From assembly GCF_050003625.1 (NCBI RefSeq), contig NC_134400.1, forward strand, positions 54,688,066 through 54,752,065: a DNA stretch of 64,000 nt, in the 5' to 3' direction. This DNA comes from Haematobia irritans (lineage: Eukaryota; Arthropoda; Insecta; Diptera; Muscidae). Shown piece by piece: positions 1 through 11,499 of the stretch (positions are counted from its first letter, which is position 1; every line of letters starts with the position of its first letter). The notes beneath the pieces are model-generated. The model searched no databases. It worked only from the letters and a program-made list of their open reading frames with translations, and had not been told where the DNA came from. The position numbers and the translations under genes are program-made.

Positions 1-33
1 TGAAATATCGACTCTAGGGTACTTTAATATTTT

Positions 34-1496
34 TATACCCTGCGCCACACTGTGGAACGGGGTATTATAAGTTAGTGCATATGTTTGTAACACCCAGAAG
101 GAGACGAGATAGACACATGGTGTCTTTGGCAATAATGCTCAGGGTGGGTCCCTTAGTCGATATAACCATGTCCGTCTGTCCGTCCGTCCGTGCGTCTGTC
201 AGTGAACACATTTTTGTGATCAAAGTCTAGGTCGCAATTTAAGTCCAATCGCCTTCAAATTTGACACATGTTCCTAATTTGGGTCAGAATAGAACCCTAT
301 TGATTTTGGAAGAAATCGGTTCAGATTTAGATATACACTAATATGGACCCAGCAGCCAGAGTTTCATACCGATTTGCTTGAAATTTTGTACAAACATAAC
401 ACTAAGTCATATACTCAAGTGTGCAAAATTTGATTGATATCGGTTCAGATTTAGATATAGCTCCCATATATATCTTTCGCCAGATTTTTGGCCGAATTTG
501 GTTGAAATTTTGCACTAGGAGTACAATTAGTAGTATAGTCAAGAGTGCAAAATTTGGTTGAAATCGGTTAAGATTTAGATATAGCTCCCATATATATCTT
601 TCGCCCGATATGGACTAATATGCTCCTAAATGCCAGAGTTTTGGCCCAATTTGGTTGAAATTTTGCACAGGGAGTAGATTTAGCATTGTAGCTATGCGTG
701 CCAAATTTGGTTGAAATCGATTCAGATTTAGATATAGCTCCTATATATATTTTTCGCCCGATATGGACTAATAGGTTCTAATAGCCAGAGTTTTAGCCCA
801 ATTTGTTTGAAATTTGGCACAGGGAGTAGATTTAGCATTGTAGCTATGCGTGCCAAATTTAAATGAAATCGGTTCAGATTTATATATAGCTCCCATATAT
901 AGCTTTCGCCCGATTTACACTCATATGGCCATAGAGACCAATGTTTTACTCCGATTTAGTTGAAATTTTGCACAGGGAGTAGAATTAGCATTGTAGCAAT
1001 GCGTGCCAAATTTGGTTGAAATCGGTTTCGATTTAGATATAGCTCCCACATATATGTTTTTCTGATTTCGACAAAAATGGTCAAAATACCAACATTTTCC
1101 TTGTAAAGTCGCCATTGCTTAGTCGAAAAGTTGTAAGAATGACTCTAATTTTCATAAACTTCTAATACATATATATCGAGCGATAAATCATAAATAAACT
1201 GTTGCGAAGTTTCCTTAAAATTGCTTCAGATTTAAATGTTTCCCATATTTTTTACTAACATTGTGTTCCACCCTATTGCATTAGCCGCCTTAAATTTTGA
1301 GTCGATAGATTTTGTAGAAGTCTATCAAATTCTGTCCAGATCGAGTGATATTTAAATGTATATATTTGGGACAAACCTTTATATATAGCCCCCAACACAT
1401 TTGACGGATGTGATATGGTATCGAAAATTTAGATCTACAAAGTGGTGCAGGGTATAATATAGTCGGCCCCGCCCGACTTTAGACTTTCCTTACTTG
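34..1496 (+). mobile_element. Family A non-autonomous element, copy A1 (Helentron/HINE-like)
   Basis: Runs from TATACCC to ACTTG. The 5' end forms a hairpin around GCCACACTGTGG. Five to six diverged ~130-bp internal units each carry a 'GATATAGCTCCCATATATA' core. Near the 3' end, GTGGTGCAGGG is an inverted match to the 5' CCCTGCGCCAC, and AGTCGG/CCGACT forms a 6-bp-stem hairpin about 20 bp before the ACTTG terminus. It encodes nothing: the short reading frames are translations of the internal units. Paralogs at 15569, 30218 and 39272 fix the ends. The rolling-circle assignment is inference from structure. Confidence 0.75.
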
Positions 1497-2550
1497 TTTC
1501 TAAATTAATTTAACTTAAAATAAACATCCCAATTATTACTTTTGTCTACGACTATGACAACAAAGTCCCTTTAAAACTAATAAAACTCAAATACATTTGC
1601 TAATTAATGTCAATTGTATTCGTTTGTAAGATTTACACTCAACCAAACTATAATACATAATGAGCACTTTGCAAACTGATTATTAACGGGGGAAAACTTT
1701 CACTTCCCATTATGCTATTGTCCTTATGCAGTGCAGGCACAACAAAGGTCTCCAGGGAACATTTTTTCCTATTATTTTATTCTTTTTCGACTTCATAGAG
1801 AAAACACATTTATTATAAAGCTGCAATTATCAAAATGGATTGTCAACAACTTAAACAGAAAAAACGACATATAAGAGAGAGAGATAGAGAAATAAAGTCG
1901 GGTAGCGTTGAATCTATGATACTCTATGCGAAGTATACTGAATTATTAATAATCGAGCCATTTAAAAAGTGCCAAATATGAAAAAAGATTTCTTATTTAA
2001 TAATGGGAGAATATTTGTCATCATTGGCGAAGTCGGAAGATATAGAGGAAGGTAGGAAATTAGAAGATTATACTTTCAAACCATTGACGGGGTTCAAATG
2101 TGTCGTTTACAATTGTTTGTTACTCATATTAGACTAGCTCCATTTTCATGAAACTCCGTTAGTGCAAAGTAAGCAGACAAATTTTATACCCTTCTAGGGA
2201 TATGTATGTCATCCTGCTAATACACTCTGATAGTAAATTAACTGACGATACTTTTTCATTTAAAGTTAACGGGACAGAAAAAAAATTTGAAAATTCGGGC
2301 AAATGTTTTTCATTATTAATCAACATTATTTGTGAGTTTTTTATAAAACACAGCAAAATAAAATGAACGAAAATTTAGTATTTAACGTAAATGTAACATT
2401 TAGTTTTTGAATCTTTTGAATCAATCGTTAAAGAAAGCCATGCTTTAGCGATTGTAACAATATGGTTCATAAACCCAAATATGACAATATTTGACGAACG
2501 TAATATCTGGCGTCTATTCCCAGGTTGCCTGAAAACTTTCCTTCCCACCC
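1497..2550. other. No recognisable gene; low-copy AT-rich sequence
   Basis: I see no convincing coding region, terminal repeat or RNA gene here. Short open frames lack codon bias and known motifs. A few GA-rich simple runs occur near 1875-1895. Confidence 0.5.
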
Positions 2551-2552
2551 CA

Positions 2553-2612
2553 ACTTAGTCGCATTTTATGACAAGATGACATTGCCCGTTGACATCTTGA
2601 CAAAAATGCGAC
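2553..2612. repeat. Imperfect hairpin, about 27-bp arms
   Basis: TTAGTCGCATTTT at 2555-2567 is mirrored as an inverted copy ending at 2615. The stem continues through CAAGATG with two mismatches and a one-base bulge, around a short GCCCG loop. It may be the core of a decayed fold-back or MITE. No flanking target duplication was found. Confidence 0.55.
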
Positions 2613-2679
2613 TAAATTAAATCAATGCGAGGGCTTCAGCAAGGAAAATTTCCAGGACTAATGTCTTAAGTGAGTCGGA

Positions 2680-3270
2680 AACAGCTTGTTTGTACGATAG
2701 CCTTGCCAAACTATCGTGTAGCGAAATCTAGAATTAAGTAGTTTTAGACCGTTTAAATTCCTCCGACCTGATGGAATTACTCCGGCGGAATTGCAAGTAG
2801 TGACTGACAGAATCATCTCGTTCTGTATCAATTTGGTACACATTCCAGGAAAGTGGAAGGAGACAAAAGTCAATTTCATTCCTAAAGCGTGAAAACGGTT
2901 TAACTTGTATGAAAAGGATTTCCTACCAATTAGCTTATCCTCATTCCTTCTTAAGACTATGGGGTGGCTGATAGATATTTATCTTAGATCTAACATCGAT
3001 TCAAGATTGCTCTCGAAACGACAACATGCTTAACTCGAAGGGTAGGTCTACAGGGATGGCATTGCATGAACTAGTCAGCTTTATTGAAAGCTATCTGTCA
3101 ATGTATACATAACATTTCTAGACATCGAAGGTGCATTCAATTACGTCCATCCGGGTTCAATAGTAAATGCATTTTCAACTCTGACCAAAAGATACTGAGA
3201 TTAATATACGAAATTCTAGCGAATAGATGTATTTTAGTCATTCTAGGGCAAGTCGACATTCATTGATATG
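2680..3270 (+). pseudogene. Decayed non-LTR reverse transcriptase fragment
   Basis: Translation across frames gives a reverse-transcriptase palm/fingers region. 'DGITPAELQ', 'IPGKWKETKVNFIPK' and 'FLPISLSSFLLKTM' are followed by a QHA motif and 'FLDIEGAFNYVHPGSI'. This order is typical of RNase-H-bearing non-LTR elements (LOA/I/R1 group). The frame is broken by stops and shifts (for example after FIPKA and after QHA), and the YADD catalytic box is not reached. It could belong to the same LINE family as the 9160-9724 fragment, since that is the matching C-terminal portion of such an element. This is inference. Confidence 0.7.
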
Positions 3271-3297
3271 TGAACAGAGGCACGCTGGTTTCCTTAG

Positions 3298-3786
3298 ATG
3301 GACGAAAGAGACTGTTTTTCATATGTTTGGGTGTAAACATTATAAGCTTGCAACTCAAATTTTTAAAACAATATTTTTAAGTGCAAGCATATAATGTTCA
3401 TAAACTAGCATAACATGTTTGGGACATATATGTTAATATCTTAGAACATATTATGTTTGGGACATAAAATGTTTGTAAATATAATATGCTTAGATGCAAA
3501 CATATATTAATTTGGAAATAGCCTATAAACATATATGTGTTTAGAAAGAGAGACCTAGAGAGTATGCTGCAAGTAAAATAATGGAAGTAACCAATTGGCG
3601 CTTTTAAAATATGTCCACACAAAGAAAATGTCGTTAAAATTTTTTACTACCAGTCTATGCCCTAAGGTGAAACATAATATGTTTGAACAATACAAACAAT
3701 ATTTTGTTTGCACCAATCCTGAAAATATATATGCTTGAAGCACAGTGTGTTTGGGGTATATGCTACAGAAGCGATTTTTTAAGGAT
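3298..3786. mobile_element. Fragment of J/G-type MITE
   Basis: Begins with the J/G terminus-like sequence GACTGTTTTTCATATGTTTG, continues through the ATATGTTTGGGACATATATG repeats and the AGAGAGACCTAGAGAGTATG and CCAATTGGCGC segments also seen at 42050-42110, and ends with ACAGAAGCGATTTTTT, the other J/G terminus. The internal tRNA-like modules are absent, so this is an internally deleted derivative. C1 follows directly. Confidence 0.65.
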
Positions 3787-5440
3787 ACATGGTGTTGGTA
3801 TATGTTCTTTAACAACCATGCAATCCATATCGGTCCATAATTATATATAGCCCCCATATAAACCTTCCCCAGATTTGACTTCTGGATCCTTTTGCAGGAG
3901 CAAAATTCATCCGATCCGGTAGAAATTTGGTACATTGTGTTGGTATATGTTTTTTAACAACCATTAAAAAATTGGTCCATATCGGTCTATAATTATATAT
4001 AGCCCCCATATAAACCGATCCCCAGATTTGACCTTCGGATCCTCTAAGAGAAGCAAATTTCATCCGATCCGGCTGAAATTTGGTATATGGTATCATCTCT
4101 AACAACCATGCAAAAATTGGTCCATATCGGTCCATAATTATATATAGCCCCCATATAAACCGATCCCCAGATTTGACCATCGGAGCCTCTTAGAAGAGCA
4201 AAATTCATCCGATCCGGTTGAAATTTGGAACGTGTGTTAGTATATGGCCACTAATAACCATGTCAAAATTGATCCATATCGGTCTATAGTTATATATAGC
4301 CGATACCCAATCACACAAAAATTGGTCCATATCGGTTCATAATCATGGTTACCACTCGAGCCAAAAATAATCTACCAAAATTTTATTTCTATAGAAAATT
4401 TTGTCAAAATTTTATTCCTATAGAAAATTTTGTCAAACTTTATTTCTATAGAAAATTTTGGCGAAATTTTATTTCTATAGAAAATTTTGTCAAAATTTTA
4501 TTTCTATAGAGAATGTTGTCAAAATTTTAATTCTATTGAAAATTTTGTCCAAATTTTACTTCTATAGAAAACGTTGTCAAAATTTTATTTTGTAAAAATT
4601 TTATTTCTATAGAAAATTTTGTCAAAATTTTATTTCTATAAAAAATTTTGTCAAAATTTTATTTCTATAAAAAATTTTGTCAAAATTTTATTTCTATAGA
4701 AAATTTTTTCAAAATGTTATTCCTATAACAAATTTTGTTAAACTTTATGTCTATAGAAAATTTTGTCAAAATTTTATTTGTAAAGAAAATTTTTTCAAAA
4801 TGTTATACCTATAGAAAAATTTGTCAAACTTTATTTCTATAGAAAATGTTGACAAAATTTTATTTTTATAGAAATTTTTGTCAAAATTTTATTTCTATAG
4901 AAAATTTTGACAAAATTTTATTGTTGTTTTTTTTTTTTTTTTTTTTTGATCTCAGCTTAAAGCCATGCATTGACTAAACTACAAGTGTAGCTTAACCAAC
5001 AGAGGAAAAGTATGCTTGTCAAATTTATAACAAACAAAACAAAATTTTATTTCTATAGAAAATTTTGTTAAAATTCTATTTCTATAGAAAATTTTGTCGA
5101 AATTTTACTTCTATAGAAAATGTTGTCAAAATTTTATTTTGTCAAAATGTTATTTCTATAAAAACTTTTATTAAAATTTTATTTCTATACAAAATTTTGT
5201 CAAACTTAATTATATACGTACTTAATCGGCCTTTTTTAGATTAATATATATCACGTATGGACTACCGTGCAATTTAGAAGACGGTGTTGGGAAGTTTTAA
5301 GATACCTTGCCATTGGCAAATATTACCGCAACCCAAGTAATTCGATTGTGGATGACAGTCTTCAGTAGAAGTTTCTACGCAATCCATGGTGGAGGGTACA
5401 TAAGCTTCGGCCTGGCCGAACTGATGGCCGTATATACTTG
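3787..5440 (+). mobile_element. Family C element, copy C1 (5' truncated)
   Basis: Three to four diverged units with 'TATATATAGCCCCCATATAA' and 'CATCCGATCCGG' cores are followed by the 29-bp minisatellite, then the family 3' end: CTACGCAATCCATGGTGGAG, the palindrome TTCGGCCTGGCCGAA, and TATATACTTG. The TATACCC end is missing. A ~120-bp unrelated insert with a T-run (4921-5045) interrupts the minisatellite; a relative of it lies at 50780-50880. It has no coding capacity. Confidence 0.75.
4370..5212 (+). repeat. 29-bp minisatellite of family C
   Basis: A tandem array with core AAATTTTATTTCTATAGAAA and a spacer around TTTTGTCAA, diverged 5-20% between units and interrupted at 4921-5045. The same unit recurs in C3 (34020-34310), C5 (55275-55720) and at 50690-50780. 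CTATAG makes each unit partly palindromic. Confidence 0.8.
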
Positions 5441-5880
5441 TTATTGTGTTATTAATAGTACTCCTTGTGCAAAATTTGAAATCAAAGTAAAACTCTGGCT
5501 TCTGAGCCATATAAGTACAATAATAGCGCATATTATCAGTATCTCATATGGGGGGTTTGTCATTCCGTTTGTAACACATACAAATAACGATTTCTGACTA
5601 TATAAGATATATATAGTCTTGATCAAGGAAAAATTTTAAGACGATATAGCGATGACCGTCTGTCTGGCTATCTGTTGTAATCACTCAACATCCTTCAATA
5701 ATTAACTTATAGCGCTTAAATTTTGCGCAGATACGTATTTTGTCTACAAGCAGGTTAAGTTCGGAGATGGGCTACATCCGCCTAAGTTTCGATTTTGCCC
5801 CCATATAAACCGACCCCCCAGTTGGGATCTTCAGCACATAGACATTAAAACTTTTATCCGATTTGCATGAAATTCAAAAC
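5441..5880. mobile_element. Fragments of A/C-type leader and body
   Basis: Contains the family leader signatures 'GTCATTCCGTTTGTAACACA' and 'GACCGTCTGTCTGGC', and a 'CCCCCATATAAACCGACCCC' unit. No terminus is intact. It appears to be an older A/C copy broken by later insertions. Confidence 0.55.
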
Positions 5881-5882
5881 AT

Positions 5883-6709
5883 CATTGGGAGTTCTTCTCA
5901 AGGCACAAAAAAGAACATCCAAAAATGCTCTCCCAAAGATGTTCTTTATTTTAACTGCACACAGAAAAAATTTTTTTTCTGGTTCAATCACGAAATTAAA
6001 TGATACAATTAATTTTTTAATTGAAATGTCTTCAATCACAGAAATGATAGTATCAATTAAAAAATTAATTGATCCAATTAAAAAATTAATTGATACTATT
6101 AATTTTTGTGATTGATTTTTGTTTCAATTAAAAAATTTGTTGAATAAATTAAATTTTTAATTGAATATTTTTTTAAAACTAAATTCAAATAAATTTAATT
6201 GGAAAAATTTTCGACAATTTTTTTTTTTTTTTGTGCAGGAAGTTCATTTGAGTTCATTTCTTTGTAACTCGCTTTTTTCATATTTTTAATGGGAAATTTA
6301 CTTTTTTGTATTTCAAATTGGTTAGAAACAGATCAAGAATTGAGAAAATGGTACAAATTGGCTAAATTTAGCCGAAAAATGCTAAATACTTTGTAGGAAA
6401 TTTCGAATTTTTGAAAATAGTTGATCACAAAAGTTCCAGACAAGTGTTATAATGCATTAAAAATCATAAAAAATTTTAAAAATTATTTATTTGTCGAAAT
6501 ATCACAAAATTTCTTAATTCAAAACACTGAATTCGCCTCACACCTTAAGAAGTGATGAAAATTCAGTGCAGCAGCTGTTGAAATGGTGGACATCCGTTCT
6601 ATGACAAGCCCATGTTAAATTCATCACTTCTGCGCTTGGCACCACTTACGGATCGAAAAAGAACATTTTCACTACTTTTTTGGCGACCCTTTTTTCTGGG
6701 ATATAGGTA
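5883..6709. mobile_element. Family B MITE, copy B1, split by D2
   Basis: Sequence from GAGTTCTTCTCAAGGCACAA to the TTTTCTGGG end matches the intact B copy at 41431-41940. Shared landmarks are AAGTTCATTTGA, AACACTGAATTCGC and CCCATGTTAAATTCATCACT. D2 interrupts it in the AACTGCACAGG region. It is non-coding. Confidence 0.7.
5960..6234. mobile_element. Family D MITE, copy D2
   Basis: Starts CACAGAAAAAATTTT and ends in a T-run plus GTG. The interior is dominated by alternating AATTAATTG/CAATTAAT blocks that fold on themselves. It aligns throughout with D1 (9863-10150). The uninterrupted host (AACTGCACAGG at 29647) shows that it inserted into B1. Confidence 0.75.
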
Positions 6710-6849
6710 CCTTTGGTCCATTAATAGGTGTGCTGGTGTAAGTCGGTCAATGTTTTGGTACATTTTTCGAAACAAGTGGTAATGTTTCGGTATTGTTTTG
6801 AAATTCCAAATTGTGGAGTCTACAAGTTTAATCTAAAACACATAGGTAC

Positions 6850-7422
6850 TAGAGGTGTGCACGTGACACGAAATTGTCGTGACTCACGAAAATTGTCGTG
6901 ACTCACGCGTGAGTCGTGAGTCACGCTCATGGCAACGGCGTGAGTGTGCGTGAGCGTGATTAACAAACCAAAATGTCGTGCGTGAGCGTGAGTCACGTAA
7001 ATATTATTTTCGTGAGTGTGCGTACGTAAAGATTTACGCTCACGAAAATATTGCCGCTCACCAACATAAAACGCTTAAGAGTTAAATTCATTTACAATTT
7101 TAGTGACACCTGGGATGTTAAGAGTGTAATAACGCTCTCGATTTGAATAGTGTTCATGTTTTCAGACACGTCGCTAAGGTAAATTACTCAAAAAGTTTTT
7201 CGTGAGTCACGACATTTTTCGTGAGTCACGATATTTTTCGTGTGTCACGGTATTTTTCGTGAGTCACGACATTTTCGTGCGTGAGTACAAATTTTCTTTT
7301 CGTGAGTGTGCGTGAGCGTGAGTCCTACCAAACAATATCGTGCGTGAGTGTGCGTGAGTAAGATTTTTCCGTCGTGAGTGTGCGTGAGCGTGAGTAAAAT
7401 ATTACTCACGTGCACACCTCTA
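6850..7422. mobile_element. hAT MITE rich in CGTGAGT/ACTCACG
   Basis: The terminal inverted repeat TAGAGGTGTGCACGTGA is matched at the far end (7406-7422). Perfect 8-bp target duplications ATAGGTAC lie at 6842-6849 and 7423-7430, diagnostic of hAT insertion. The interior consists largely of short CGTGAGTGTGCGTGAGCGTG repeats in both orientations plus a unique ~130-bp centre. It is non-coding. Confidence 0.9.
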
Positions 7423-7767
7423 ATAGGTACACATATTTTCCTCTAGAATACGTAGAATTTTATAAAGAATGCAGTCAAGAAAATAGAACAATAATCGATC
7501 TTAAAACTGTCCTTCTAAATTCAAAATACTAACCCCACTATGTTAAAATTTTGAAAAAAAAAATTGTAAGGCCCATATCTCACAAATGCTAGACATGTTC
7601 GCACAAAGACGCAATCCTTTTATGGAGGTTTATAAGTTCTATCCAGCAAAGCAAAAATCGGTTCATAATTGCACTTTTGTCAAGTAAAACAAAATTTCAT
7701 ACATCCGAGGTGTTCAACTTCCAACGTCTATAGGGCAGCTCGTGAACCCTACAAACCTGTAAACATA

Positions 7768-8746
7768 CACGCTCTCAAAAAATCGCTTCTGTAACATATA
7801 CTCCCAAACATATTTTGCTTCAAGCATATACATTTTTGGCTACTGCCCAAACATTTATATGTTTGATCTCTTCCAATATATAATATGTTTGAAAGCATAT
7901 TGGTCTAAACAATATATGTTTGGGTAGTCAATTTCCAAACATTTTGTATTTTTGCATCCAAATTCAATAATGTTGTCTTCCAAAAAACACTATGTTATTA
8001 TGTGAACATATAATATGTTTGGAAGCATTTTGCACCCAAAAATATTATATGCTTAAAAAAATTCTCCCAAACAATATTGTGCTCAAAATTTTATTTATTT
8101 ATTTATTTATATATTTACAATCATAATGAATTATGAAAATAAACAGGTAATATAGGTGCTAACAACATAGGTTTTCGACCTGAATGCTCAAAATTTTGTT
8201 TCTGCCCAATTGTATATTCCCCCACATCTTTCTCACTTCCACGAGATTTTTTAGTTCTTAGCACCTTTTTCTGTAATACAAACATTGTAGAAGAAATTAT
8301 TCAATTGTATGATTTTTTTTATTTTAATTTTACCTTTTGCCGGACGGGGATTCGAACAGCGGACCACACAGTTTGTAAGGATCAAAGAAGTAGCTGATCA
8401 ATTGCCCAAGGAAAAATAAAATGTTAATTTTGTAATAACAAGCAACAACCATCAACTTAATTCAATATCGCTCCCTGTTAAATAGCGCTCCAAGCTACTA
8501 AACACATATATGTTTATAGGCTATTTCTAAATTAATATATGTTTGCATCCAAGCATATTATATTTAAAAACATTTTATGTCCCAAACATAATATGTTCTA
8601 ACATATTAACATATATGTCCCAAACATGTTATGCTAGTTTATGAACATTATATGCTTGCACTCAAAAATATTGTGTTTAAAAATTTGTGTTCCAAACATA
8701 TAATGTTTATAGCCAAACATATGAAAAACAGTCTTTTTCATCCGTG
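7768..8746. mobile_element. Family G MITE, copy G1
   Basis: CACGCTCTCAAAAAATCGC at one end and TTTTTCATCCGTG at the other, flanked by TA on both sides. It is near-identical in structure to G2, G3 and G4. Inside are ATATGTTTG-type repeats and, near 8340-8385 on the minus strand, a tRNA-like 3' half with a B-box (TTCGAATCC). The flanks 7431-7767 and 8749-9000 resemble 47140-47270, so G1 sits inside another, unnamed repeat. Confidence 0.85.
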
Positions 8747-9029
8747 TAGAGAAAAACATCTTGGCTGTGACATAAAACGAATTTCTTGATATCTTTATCC
8801 ATTCAAAAGTTACAGAATTATTTCCAAAAAAAAGCGATTTCGAAATACTGTGGATTGTAAAATTTAAAAAGAAATAATAATTTTTTTTTATGACATATCT
8901 ATTACTTTTACTCGAAAGAATTTGTCGAGTAACTTGAAGTAAAAAAGTTTTAAGAGACACGAATTTTGACATTGTTCACTTAAAATTGTTTACTACTTTC
9001 ACTATTTTTTAGGGTTGAGGAACGGGTTC

Positions 9030-9857
9030 CAGTAAAAACTATTGAAAGTAGTAACTAGTAGTACGCAAAGGAACACAACTTTTGAGTTTATAGGTTTTGT
9101 AGAAGTCTAACAAATTTTGTCCAGATCGGGTAAGCTTAAATGTGTATATAGTAACATTAACTAGAATCTGTTGGTATGTCTCTGGCCACCTGCAAGCTCT
9201 TACTGCGTGAGAAGGCTGTTATGATGGCCAATATTCGATGGGAGAATTGCAAATATGGCCCCATTTAAACTTAAACCGCACACTAGATATGCTAGTGTTC
9301 TCAAGGCGTCAGATAGCACTCCTGATATCTGCTATAACGGGTCGCTGCCTGGTAGGTGAATTTGCAAAAACTATAGGTGCGAAGTATAATGACTATTGTA
9401 TAAGCTATCATGATGTGGAGGAAAATGAATCCATTAAACACCTCTTGTGTGAGAGTCCTGCTTTTTGTGTAAGGCGTAAGCGAATTTTAGAAGCATATAG
9501 CTTTAGATTACTGGCTGACCTGGAAAACGTTAACTTAAGCAGTTTGTTAATGTTTTTGGAGCAATCTGGGTGGTTCCACAAAAGTAAATAATAGAGAAGG
9601 TTCAGTGGTTAAGACTAGAAGTGCCCATATGTAATAGGTACTTTTAGTTAAATGTGGTATCACAATGGACTGAATAGTCTAAGTGAGCCTGAAATTTAAT
9701 CGGGCTGCCACTTTAACCTAACCTAACATTATTTTTATATATAGAACCCAAAAAATTTCAAGGGTTTGAGATGATATCGGAAATGTAGATCTACAAAGTG
9801 GTGCAGGGTATATTATAGTCGGCTCTGCCCGACTTTAGACTTCCCTTATTTGTTTAT
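9030..9857 (+). mobile_element. Family A fragment split by a LINE
   Basis: The left part carries 'TTTGTAGAAGTCTAACAAAT' and the right part the family 3' end: GTGGTGCAGGGTAT, GTCGG...CCGAC hairpin, TTATTTG. A 5'-truncated LINE (9160-9724) lies between them. Removing it and one copy of the 7-bp duplication restores the family A order. Confidence 0.7.
9160..9724 (+). pseudogene. 5'-truncated LINE: C-terminal ORF2 end and 3' UTR
   Basis: The reading frame from about 9238 to 9591 (117 aa) shows 'SRRQIALLISAITGRCLVG' and 'ENESIKHLLCESPAF...RRKRIL', then 'FLEQSGWFHK' before the stop. This is the region after RNase H in LOA/I/R1-like non-LTR elements, with the H-x3-C pattern. The 3' UTR ends AACCTAACCT. 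A 7-bp target duplication AACATTA (9153-9159, 9725-9731) marks a target-primed insertion. It lacks endonuclease and reverse transcriptase, so it is dead. Its 3' UTR matches the tail of the local SINE. Confidence 0.8.
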
Positions 9858-9862
9858 TTCTA

Positions 9863-10150
9863 CACACAAAAAAATTTTTTTCTGATTCAATCACGAAATT
9901 AGTTGATCCAATTAATTTTTAATTGAAATGTCTTCAATCACAGAAATGATAGTATCAATTAAGAAATTAATTGAAGGTCAATTAAAAAGTTAATTGATCC
10001 AATTAAAAAATTAATTGATACTATTATTTTTGTGATTGATTTTTGTTTCAATTAAAAAAATTGTTGAATCAATTAAATTTTTAATTGAATATTTTTTAAA
10101 ACTCAATTAAAATTTTAATTGGAAAAATTTTCGTGAAATTTTTTTGTGTG
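9863..10150. mobile_element. Family D MITE, copy D1 (intact)
   Basis: 288 bp with TIRs CACACAAAAAAATTT and AAATTTTTTTGTGTG, flanked by TA (9861-9862, 10151-10152). The interior is built of CAATTAAAAAATTAATTGAT blocks capable of long hairpins. This copy defines the family boundaries. Confidence 0.85.
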
Positions 10151-10152
10151 TA

Positions 10153-10561
10153 TTTTAAGCGTGGATTTAGTTTACGTTTAATTTTACTTAAATGAATATA
10201 TTCCCCATGTTCTGATATTCGTAATCTCAAGAATTTACTTTTCTTATAAGGAAATAACCAAGATACCCTCGGTCTTTAATCCAATTTCATTTTGAATATC
10301 TCAGAGACAATTGTATTTTTTTTTAATTTCTACAACATTCGTACCTACTCAAGTAGTGTTCATCTTACAGCATTACTCGCCATATTTTAGTCCATTGTAA
10401 TCGGCGAGTGAACTCATTATTTCCGTGATTTGTTAACCAGAGACAATAAGTGGTTATTTTACAAACTTTGGTACATCTACAAATAAGTGATTACATATTA
10501 GGTGATCATATGCTCTAAATGCACTACTTATTTCATGGCCGAAGGTATGCCTGGGATGAAG
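10153..10561. other. No gene seen; low-copy sequence
   Basis: AT-rich, without a coding frame. 'GTAACTCATTATTTCC' at 25340 resembles 'GAACTCATTATTTCC' here, hinting at a shared, unnamed MITE, but I cannot define its ends. Confidence 0.35.
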
Positions 10562-10563
10562 TA

Positions 10564-11389
10564 CAGTAGAATGCATTTATAGCGACCTCGGTTATAACGA
10601 CCATCCGTTTATAACGACGGATTTTCAAAGCTAGTTTGGTTCTTAATAGTTTGTACATGCGCAAGCGTTCGCTTAGAACGACTCCGGTTTTAGCGACCAT
10701 CTGCTTTTAACGACCAATTTGAACGTCTGCTTTGAAATGAACATTCGGTTATAACGACGATGTAAGTTCTGTGTACTAATTTTTATTTTTTTATTCCATT
10801 TTTTGTCGTCAGCCAATACTAAATAAAGAAACATATACTGCGGGGAATCACAGAATTTGTTTTCGACTATCCCAAACAGAGGTGCAAATGACAAAGAAAA
10901 AAATATTCAAACCAGTTTTGGATGAGTTAGAGTTCAAACCAGGACTGGGATGAGTTCGTAAATGTCGATGACAACGTCGTGATATCAGAAGAGCCTTCAT
11001 TGAGAGAAATAGTGGAGAACACAAAAGAAAATGATGAAACTCACAGCGATAATGAAAAAGATGACAAAGATGAGCCAATCAAAATTCCAACTAGGACAGA
11101 AACCTTGAGTGCGGTGCACACATTAAAACAGTATTTACGATTTGGGGGTTCTGATATATCAGAGAGTGTATATAGTTCCGTTAAAATTATTGAAAGTAAA
11201 TTACTAAAAGAAATTCTTGTAAATAGAAAACAAACCACATTTCTAAACTATTTGCAATCTCAATAAATATGAATATACATGATAAAAAAAATTAAAAATA
11301 TTGTGTACACTTATTTGGATACAACGACGTTCGGTTATAACGACGCATAATTTCGGTCCCTTGGCGGTCGCTATAACCGAATTCTACTG
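10564..11389 (+). mobile_element. pogo/Tigger-like element, internally deleted
   Basis: Begins CAGTAGAAT and ends ATTCTACTG, flanked by TA on both sides. Longer inverted similarity includes TATAGCGACC near the left end and GGTCGCTATA near the right. Subterminal TATAACGAC repeats occur at both ends. At 826 bp it is far shorter than autonomous pogo-like elements and keeps only the C-terminal coding part. Confidence 0.8.
10979..11266 (+). pseudogene. C-terminal remnant of a pogo/Tigger-type transposase
   Basis: The 95-aa frame has an acidic stretch (residues 8-32), then 'IPTRTETLSAVHTLKQYLRF', and ends 'KQTTFLNYLQSQ'. An acidic linker, a helical region and a terminal KQTT(I/F) motif are the usual end of pogo/Tigger transposases. 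The CENP-B-like DNA-binding and DDE domains are missing, so it cannot transpose. The start codon is arbitrary. A host gene exon is unlikely given the pogo-type TIRs around it. Confidence 0.6.
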
Positions 11390-11499
11390 TACTTTTATCC
11401 TAGGACATGCGGTTGTAAATGTAATCCGAAGCGATTCCAATTTATAAGTGGTTATGTCTTTTTGATTAGGATTACCTAGAAGATTACCGGGTAATGAGA

